A stretch of 9,750 nucleotides of DNA, from assembly GCA_029260985.1 (NCBI GenBank), contig JAJDCE010000134.1, positions 1 to 9,750 on the forward strand, given 5' to 3'. This DNA is from Patescibacteria group bacterium. Its GTDB lineage: Bacteria; Patescibacteriota; Gracilibacteria; UM-FILTER-43-11. The position numbers and the translations under genes were made by a program. Position 1 is the first letter of the stretch, and every line of letters starts with the position of its first letter. Below are positions 5,242-9,750 of the stretch, in pieces. Below the pieces are notes generated by a model that was given only the letters and a program-made list of their open reading frames with translations, did no database searches and was not told where the DNA came from.

Positions 5242-6102
5242 ATGCTGAACGCGAAAATCCTTTTGAATGTTGAAACTGATTCCTCCGGTAATCCTTTTTA
5301 TACCTTGCAGCCTCTCAGGGACCAATATTTCTCTGTGGCTCAAGTTTGTCGCACACTTTGTGCTAATTTTACTACTGAAGATCTAAAATGTTGGTTAAGT
5401 AGTAATTATTGTGATAAGAGGCCGTATTTAATTACTCTTGGCCATGATGAGCTCTATGACTTGTTTAAGTGCGGTTTGCCAAGGGTCGCATGTCACGCCG
5501 AAGAGTCAAAGTTAAATGATTTTGACTACTTTAAGCTCGTAATTGGTTCGACTTTTATTCACGTATCGGTTGTGCTTAGCTTGTTTGTTCATTTTGAAAA
5601 GAAGTTCCGTTTTCCAAAATTATTTCAAGGGCTGATAAGGGCTTGTGACTCTAGTGTTCTCCCTTTAGAAAATGAAACTCGTTCAGCTTGTTATAAAGCA
5701 CTGACCTTCAAGCAGAAAGATTGGGCAAGGTGCTTTCAGAAATACGGTGGAAAGCTTGAAGATTGGCCCGCCCTTGATAAAATACGATATCAAAATCTCT
5801 ATAAGCAAAAGGAGAGGCAAAAATTCAAAGGCCTGCCTGAACCGCACTGGTGTCGTCGTATGGATTGGGAGGAAATAATGATAAACTACGATAGTATTGA
5901 TAAAATTATTGATGGCTATATAGAAGATCGTCCGCACAATCTTAGTACGATTTTTAGTTCAACGATACGGACTACAAAAATGAAGCGAGAGGAGTTGGCT
6001 AACCCTGAAGCTCTGATTAAACCCTTAGTAGAAAATGATATTTTGGAATTACAAACCCCTTTGATTTCTGAAAATGGATTGCCAGGTGATATTTGGATGT
6101 AG
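5242..6102 (+). CDS. Unrecognised 286-residue protein downstream of nrdJ
   Basis: I do not recognise this protein. It is probably soluble: the only hydrophobic stretch (about 98-118, FKLVIGSTFIHVSVVLSLFVHF) is short and holds histidines. It has ten cysteines (36, 40, 50, 57, 77, 84, 135, 150, 164, 204), without a CX2C pair. The segment at about 29-53 (YFSVAQVCRTLC...DLKCWL) could be a helix-turn-helix, but this is weak. A basic, tyrosine- and lysine-rich stretch lies at about 177-197. The C-terminus is acidic and ends GLPGDIWM. The gap after nrdJ is 58 bp, A-rich and without a hairpin, so co-transcription is likely. The start shares AACGACAA just upstream with nrdJ and has no Shine-Dalgarno. 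The strong terminator at 6175-6234 closes the unit. An uninterrupted frame of this length with mostly ordinary codons supports a real gene. Its role is unknown; an accessory or regulatory function for NrdJ is only a guess from position. Confidence 0.75.
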   Translation: MLNAKILLNVETDSSGNPFYTLQPLRDQYFSVAQVCRTLCANFTTEDLKCWLSSNYCDKRPYLITLGHDELYDLFKCGLPRVACHAEESKLNDFDYFKLVIGSTFIHVSVVLSLFVHFEKKFRFPKLFQGLIRACDSSVLPLENETRSACYKALTFKQKDWARCFQKYGGKLEDWPALDKIRYQNLYKQKERQKFKGLPEPHWCRRMDWEEIMINYDSIDKIIDGYIEDRPHNLSTIFSSTIRTTKMKREELANPEALIKPLVENDILELQTPLISENGLPGDIWM

Positions 6103-6114
6103 TTAGCCCTCCCC

Positions 6115-6135
6115 GCCAGCACCTGTCGGGCTGGC
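6115..6135. repeat. Short GC-rich inverted repeat
   Basis: GCCAGC (6115-6120) and GCTGGC (6130-6135) form a 6-bp stem with a 9-nt loop. An alternative pairing of CCCG (6112-6115) with CGGG (6127-6130) competes. It stands out as GC-rich in AT-rich surroundings, 13 bp after a stop codon, and has no T-run. It may be a REP-like palindrome or a transcript-end stabiliser. Confidence 0.4.
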
Positions 6136-6174
6136 ATTTGACTATCCTGCTCACGCAGAGAAAAACAAAAATCT

Positions 6175-6234
6175 AAAAACCCAACCTTTTGTCATCATTC
6201 CCGATATGTCGGGAGGGATCTAGGTTGGGTTTTT
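6175..6234. terminator. Bidirectional intrinsic terminator between convergent genes
   Basis: AAAAACCCAACCT (6175-6187) pairs perfectly with AGGTTGGGTTTTT (6222-6234), a 13-bp outer stem. Within the loop CCCGA (6200-6204) pairs with TCGGG (6209-6213) around TATG, extended by one pair, making a nested second hairpin. The stem is followed by T on both strands (TTTTTT on plus, TTTTT on minus), so it can end the nrdJ transcript unit and the membrane-protein gene alike. The design, outer AACCC/GGGTT stem with an inner hairpin, resembles the terminator at 134-181. Confidence 0.88.
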
Positions 6235-6243
6235 TAAATGAGA

Positions 6244-7374
6244 TTAAGTTTTAGACTCGTTTTCTATTTTACATAGGCTATATAAGCCGTAGTAAAAAAT
6301 AACACTAATGTAACTGAAAAATATTGAGAGTAATGTATTCAAAATGTATCCCACTTCATGGGTCCATTTAAGGCTATAGGTAACGATTCCAGATGCTACC
6401 GCTGTTAATATACCGAAAAGTAAAACATATCCAACGATCTTACCCCAGTGACCTTTAGCTGCCGATACGGAGGCTGAAAAAGCCTCTTTGGCAGTTGTAC
6501 TTAGTTCTGCTAAGGCATATTGTGCGAACATAACTCGTGGAAAAACAACAATAAAATAGATTAAAGCTGCTGCCCCCATTATGAAGCTTAGTATAGTGGT
6601 CGAATTTCCTAATCCAATAGCTTGGAATACACCTAGTAGAACGACTGTTGCCATAAATGGCCATCCTAAATAGAAGCCAATAATTATTGACAACCAGATA
6701 TAGCTGAATAGTTTTGTGAAAGACCATTTAATGATTTCACCCAAGTGTATCTCCTGATTTTGAGAAGCTAATACGGCTAATCGGACCATGGCTAGTATCG
6801 CCATTAAATAATAGAGCATTAGAGGTATCGCCAAAATAGCCAAAATTACCATCATGCCAGCCATCATCGCCAATATTCCTGTTAAAAAGGCTGATTTGCT
6901 TATTGATGTATTTACTCCAAGCTCCATCGCGTCAATTGAGTCATCACCGACTACTAACCCTGCCTCATCTATCAGTCTGCTTTCACCCAAATCATCAATC
7001 GCTAAATCCTCTTCTAGAGACTTTTCGGTTGCTTCGACAACCCCTTCTTCCTGACTAGCCTCTATTGTTTCGATAATATCACCGATCGTTCTTTCTTCTG
7101 CATCCGCCCCTGCTGATTCTTCAATCGTTTCTGAAACAATTGGTTCTGCTCCTGGCACTTTTGGAGCTGCCTTACTGCCGGCAACCATAAACAACAGTCC
7201 GCCGATCAAAATGAATGGCAGTGCTAAAATTAATGTCAGCCTAAGAAAGTGTGTCCAATTTTTTGTAAAAACCTGGAAAGAGGCCTTTAAAAGCATGATA
7301 AAACCAGGCTTCTCCTGTGGCTGCTGAGGGGCAGGCTGAGCTGGACCCGAATTTGGGGAGTTTAGATTTTCCAT
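6244..7374 (-). CDS. Polytopic membrane protein with a large acidic loop
   Basis: A 376-residue integral membrane protein of unknown function. A proline/glutamine-rich N-terminus (about 1-22) precedes the first membrane segment (about 43-66). Then comes a strongly acidic, low-hydrophobicity loop (about 75-157), followed by a hydrophobic core with segments near 163-200 (probably two), 222-250, 258-284, 312-334 and 342-366. The stretch EAFSASVSAAKGHWGKIVGYVLLF (about 297-320) follows a pattern seen in membrane domains of the glycerophosphoryl-diester-phosphodiesterase or DUF975-like group, where a helix ending KG-W precedes a membrane segment; this is a resemblance in pattern only. No catalytic motif is visible. 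The ATG at 7374 lies about 22 nt after a good promoter, behind an A-rich leader without Shine-Dalgarno. It is convergent with the nrdJ unit and divergent from the BT1-type transporter. Confidence 0.88.
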   Translation of the reverse strand: MENLNSPNSGPAQPAPQQPQEKPGFIMLLKASFQVFTKNWTHFLRLTLILALPFILIGGLLFMVAGSKAAPKVPGAEPIVSETIEESAGADAEERTIGDIIETIEASQEEGVVEATEKSLEEDLAIDDLGESRLIDEAGLVVGDDSIDAMELGVNTSISKSAFLTGILAMMAGMMVILAILAIPLMLYYLMAILAMVRLAVLASQNQEIHLGEIIKWSFTKLFSYIWLSIIIGFYLGWPFMATVVLLGVFQAIGLGNSTTILSFIMGAAALIYFIVVFPRVMFAQYALAELSTTAKEAFSASVSAAKGHWGKIVGYVLLFGILTAVASGIVTYSLKWTHEVGYILNTLLSIFFSYISVIFYYGLYSLCKIENESKT

Positions 7375-7403
7375 TTTAGTTTTTTTATTTTTTAAACACC
7401 GTC

Positions 7404-7432
7404 ATTTTACTCTGTATTAAGCCTAAAATCAA
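7404..7432 (-). promoter_or_regulatory. Candidate promoter of the membrane-protein gene
   Basis: On the minus strand TTGATT (7432-7427, 4/6 to TTGACA) and TAAAAT (7409-7404, 5/6 to TATAAT) are 17 bp apart. The predicted start near 7397 gives a leader of about 22 nt consisting almost only of A and T. The -10 hexamer and spacing equal those of the dsbA-like gene. Confidence 0.5.
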
Positions 7433-7437
7433 TAATG

Positions 7438-7466
7438 GGACTTACTTATGGTAAACTGTCCATAAT
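7438..7466 (+). promoter_or_regulatory. Weak candidate promoter of the BT1-type transporter
   Basis: CATAAT (7461-7466) matches TATAAT at 5/6, but the sequence 17-18 bp upstream (around GGGACT/GGACTT) is a poor -35. If used, transcription would start about 9 nt before the ATG at 7482, nearly leaderless. No Shine-Dalgarno is present. Confidence 0.2.
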
Positions 7467-7481
7467 GTAATCTGACCTATC

Positions 7482-8975
7482 ATGAAACTACGATTTCCCT
7501 TTTCTAAAAATGAACTGTTTTTCTCGGCAGTGTACTTTGTGCAAGCAGCCGTGGGTATTTCTGCGCTGGCTCAATTCCTTTTTACACGTAATGAATTGGG
7601 GCTGGACTTTGTCCAACTTGGAGTATTGGCAGCGTTACCGACAATATCCTGGAGCATAAAACCAATTTACGGGTTTCTGACTGATTTGGTTCCGATTCGG
7701 GGCTATCGGAGACGGCCCTATCTTCACATTATGCCACTAATCACGGTTTTGAGCTGGCTTTGGATTTGGCAGTTTTCTGACTCTTTCATCAGTTACGCGA
7801 TTCCAATTATGATTGCGAATATTGGGTTGGGTTTTACGGATGTGATTGCGGATGGCTTGGTGGTTCAGCAATCGGATGAAAAAACAGCAGGACGGTACCA
7901 GTCAATCTGCTGGGGAGCGTTGACGATTGGGGCCATTATTTCCACTTTCCTTTCAGGCCTTTTGCTCGGTCGGGAAATATTGGGAATCCGAGATATGTTT
8001 TTAATCACTGCTCTTATGCCCCTAATCACTTTCGGGCTTTCATTCTTAATTAAGGAGGAGAAAATTACAGATCGGGCGGAGCTTAGGGTACACAATGCCA
8101 TAAGCCCAAAATACATTTACGCAGCGGTTGTCGCTTTTGTGCTCACGTTTGTTTTACTTTTCCCACGCGAGGGTCAAAACGCCAGCTTGATGTCTCTCAG
8201 TATTATTGGCATCTGGTTTGCCTGGTTCGCCTTTTACTTTAAGCATTTGATGGATTTGAAGGTGATTGGGAAGAGCATTTTTGCTGCCGCTGTCTTCATT
8301 TTTTTATGGAGATTTACCCCTAGCTTTGGGGCGCCCTGGCAGGACTTCTTTTTAAATCAGGTTGGTATTGATCAGGAGACATTTGGCTACTTTGGAGTCG
8401 TGAATTATTTAGGGTGGTTGATCGGCTCGATACTATTTGCGAAGTGGCTGGATAAAAAGAATTTAAAATCTGTGCTTCTTTGGACCATTGTTGCCAGTTC
8501 ATTTTTAGGATTGAGTCAGCTTGGGCTCACACAACTTGATTGGGCAAACAGTATTGGAATGAATCCTATTATTCGAACAATAGGTTCGATCGTCGCTGCA
8601 CCGGTTTATATGGTGGCTTATGGGCGTGAGTTCGGAACTCAGCTGATGACTTATGACGGGGTGGTTTACCTCAATTTCTTTCTGGATTTCTTCCTCGGCA
8701 TCCTTTATATGTTGTCGTTTCTTGCCCTACTCAAATTTGTGGCACTCAGCACGCCAAAAAATCTTGAGGGTACAAACTTTGCAGTAATGGCTTCGATTAT
8801 GAATTTTGGTTTAGTGTTCGGTTACATCAGCGGCGGAATGATTTATGAGCAGATTCAAGGAGGTTTTATTGGTTTTAATGGATTACAACTGACGGTTGTC
8901 TTAGGCGCTTTAACCTCATTACTTGCCTTGATTGCTTTGCCGTGGATAAAAACAGAACATATGGCTCATGATTAA
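7482..8975 (+). CDS. MFS transporter of the BT1 (folate-biopterin transporter) family
   Basis: A 497-residue protein with about twelve membrane segments, expected to move a small solute across the cytoplasmic membrane. BT1 hallmarks are visible. The first helix region reads LFFSAVYFVQAAVGISAL (about 13-30). The motif SWSIKPIYGFLTD (57-68) continues to PIRGYRRRPYL (71-81). TDVIADGLVV is at 119-128. After the central cytoplasmic loop (about 191-212), WRFTPSFGAPWQDFF (276-290) is the second-half signature. BT1 members characterised in Leishmania, plants and cyanobacteria carry folates or pterins; the family also borders PucC-like proteins. A folate-like substrate would suit a vitamin-dependent host, but substrate cannot be read from sequence. 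It is divergent from the membrane-protein gene, and no neighbour confirms a pathway. The stop is followed within about 10 bp by the 7-bp-period repeat array. Confidence 0.88.
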   Translation: MKLRFPFSKNELFFSAVYFVQAAVGISALAQFLFTRNELGLDFVQLGVLAALPTISWSIKPIYGFLTDLVPIRGYRRRPYLHIMPLITVLSWLWIWQFSDSFISYAIPIMIANIGLGFTDVIADGLVVQQSDEKTAGRYQSICWGALTIGAIISTFLSGLLLGREILGIRDMFLITALMPLITFGLSFLIKEEKITDRAELRVHNAISPKYIYAAVVAFVLTFVLLFPREGQNASLMSLSIIGIWFAWFAFYFKHLMDLKVIGKSIFAAAVFIFLWRFTPSFGAPWQDFFLNQVGIDQETFGYFGVVNYLGWLIGSILFAKWLDKKNLKSVLLWTIVASSFLGLSQLGLTQLDWANSIGMNPIIRTIGSIVAAPVYMVAYGREFGTQLMTYDGVVYLNFFLDFFLGILYMLSFLALLKFVALSTPKNLEGTNFAVMASIMNFGLVFGYISGGMIYEQIQGGFIGFNGLQLTVVLGALTSLLALIALPWIKTEHMAHD

Positions 8976-8985
8976 TATTTAGCAA

Positions 8986-9097
8986 TTCGCATTTCTGATT
9001 TCAGATTCAATTTTTACATTTGTTAATTTTTCATTTATTGCCAAATGAATAAATACTAAATGACATTGCGAAATCTGAAATGCGAAATCTGAAATGA
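8986..9097. repeat. Mirrored 7-bp-period repeat array, sixteen units
   Basis: The whole 112-bp interval divides into sixteen 7-mers without a phase break. The left eight are T-rich (TTCGCAT, TTCTGAT, TTCAGAT ... TTATTGC). The right eight are A-rich and of opposite sense (CAAATGA ... GAAATCT, GAAATGC, GAAATCT, GAAATGA). The switch falls at 9041/9042, inside a 7-bp stem, TTCATTT (9030-9036) with AAATGAA (9043-9049), so the arms can form a long imperfect hairpin. The last unit contains the start codon of the next gene. Confidence 0.75.
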
Positions 9098-9750
9098 ACA
9101 ACTGGTTATTTTTCGCATTACTGGCTCCCTTTTTATGGGGAATTACAAACGTTTTTGACAGCGTAATACGCAGGCATTTTGTGAAAAGCGATTTTGCTCT
9201 TACGTGGATGGCGGCCGTAAGCAGACTGCCTTTTGTGTTTATATTTTTCTGGATAGGGGGCTTTGAAATACCGAGTATGACCATAATGATCTTTATGTTT
9301 TTGGGGGGTGTGCTATGGACCGGCCCAATGGCGCTTTATTTTAAAGCTATTGAATTTGAAGAGCCCAGCAGAGTTGCACTTCTGCTTCAGCTGATACCGA
9401 TTTTCACCCTGCTATTGGCCTACATTTTTTTGGGTGAAACTCTTACTTTTATTCAAACAATTGCTTTTGCCATTCTTATTATGGCAGGAGTTTTAGCTGC
9501 AATAAAATACACAGATAAAAAATGGCACTTCAGCAAAGCTTTCCTTCTTGTTCTTTCAGCTGGTTTTTTATGGGCGCTTTCTGATGTATTGTTTAAAAAA
9601 TTCGAAATGGGGTTCAGTAACTTTTTTTCCGCTTTTGCCATCTATTTCTTTGGAAGTTTTTTAGTATCCTTTTTTGCATTTTTTTACAAAAAGGGGCGTG
9701 GAAGAGTAATAAAATGTTTTTCAAACCTGCCTGCACGCGCATGGGCAATG
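9094..9750 (+). CDS. EamA/DMT-type transporter, 3' end outside the window
   Basis: The first 219 codons of a membrane protein of the drug/metabolite transporter superfamily; no stop occurs before the window end. The N-terminus MNNWLFFALLAPFLWGITNV is a typical first EamA helix. Membrane segments follow at about 43-57, 62-83, 93-113 and 119-138. The motif PIFTLLLAYIFLGETLTF (102-119) with GVLAAIKY is the end of the first EamA repeat. The second repeat begins at about 149 (FLLVLSAGFLWALSDVLFKK), followed by a segment at 176-198. Family members export amino acids, metabolites or drugs; the substrate here is unknown. The ATG at 9094 sits in the last unit of the repeat array, so its 5' region is repeat DNA without Shine-Dalgarno. 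No other in-frame start precedes the first helix. Confidence 0.88.
   Translation, partial: MNNWLFFALLAPFLWGITNVFDSVIRRHFVKSDFALTWMAAVSRLPFVFIFFWIGGFEIPSMTIMIFMFLGGVLWTGPMALYFKAIEFEEPSRVALLLQLIPIFTLLLAYIFLGETLTFIQTIAFAILIMAGVLAAIKYTDKKWHFSKAFLLVLSAGFLWALSDVLFKKFEMGFSNFFSAFAIYFFGSFLVSFFAFFYKKGRGRVIKCFSNLPARAWAM

Noticed and set aside
197..8975. Alternative genetic code with UGA as glycine
   Set aside because: cobO ends in a TGA at the expected family C-terminus, and other genes end in TAA or TAG at sensible positions.
8986..9097. CRISPR array
   Set aside because: The repetition is a contiguous degenerate 7-bp period without constant repeats and unique spacers, and no cas gene is nearby.

Overview
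The window looks like a piece of a small, AT-leaning bacterial genome, most likely Patescibacteria (CPR). This assignment is an inference. It rests on four things: a DsbA-like thiol oxidoreductase of CPR type (N-terminal anchor, acidic linker, CPFC domain); a class II ribonucleotide reductase next to a corrinoid adenosyltransferase with no B12 biosynthesis genes in view; short A-rich 5' leaders without Shine-Dalgarno motifs; and degenerate short-period intergenic repeats. TAA, TAG and TGA are all used as stops, so the genetic code looks standard, which argues against the Gracilibacteria/SR1 UGA=Gly code.

Layout, left to right. Positions 1-196 are non-coding, with a 9-bp-period repeat (48-83) and an intrinsic terminator (134-181). 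The dsbA-like gene (197-934, minus) follows. Positions 935-1095 hold its promoter, a perfect 16-bp palindrome, a small terminator-like hairpin and a 7-bp-period repeat that runs up to the stop of the next gene. The adenosyltransferase gene (cobO/btuR type, 1096-1620, minus) is divergent from nrdJ (1887-5183, plus). The 266-bp gap between them carries two NrdR-box-like sequences exactly 32 bp apart and a candidate nrdJ promoter. An unrecognised 286-residue gene (5242-6102, plus) follows nrdJ without a terminator. A strong bidirectional terminator (6175-6234) separates it from a convergent membrane-protein gene (6244-7374, minus). That gene is divergent from a BT1-family MFS transporter (7482-8975, plus). 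A mirrored 7-bp-period repeat of sixteen units (8986-9097) runs directly into the start codon of an EamA/DMT-type transporter (9094 onward, plus) that is cut by the window end.

How the genes fit together. NrdJ makes deoxyribonucleotides using adenosylcobalamin, and the divergent adenosyltransferase attaches the adenosyl group to salvaged corrinoid, so the central region is a cofactor-plus-enzyme module. The paired NrdR-like boxes lie 6-54 bp upstream of the adenosyltransferase start, on the nrdJ-distal side of the gap. This suggests that the ribonucleotide reductase repressor NrdR may control cofactor activation as well as, or instead of, the reductase. The two transporters, the DsbA-like protein and the acidic-loop membrane protein have no clear functional tie to this module, although the BT1 protein could import a folate-like or other vitamin-type compound.
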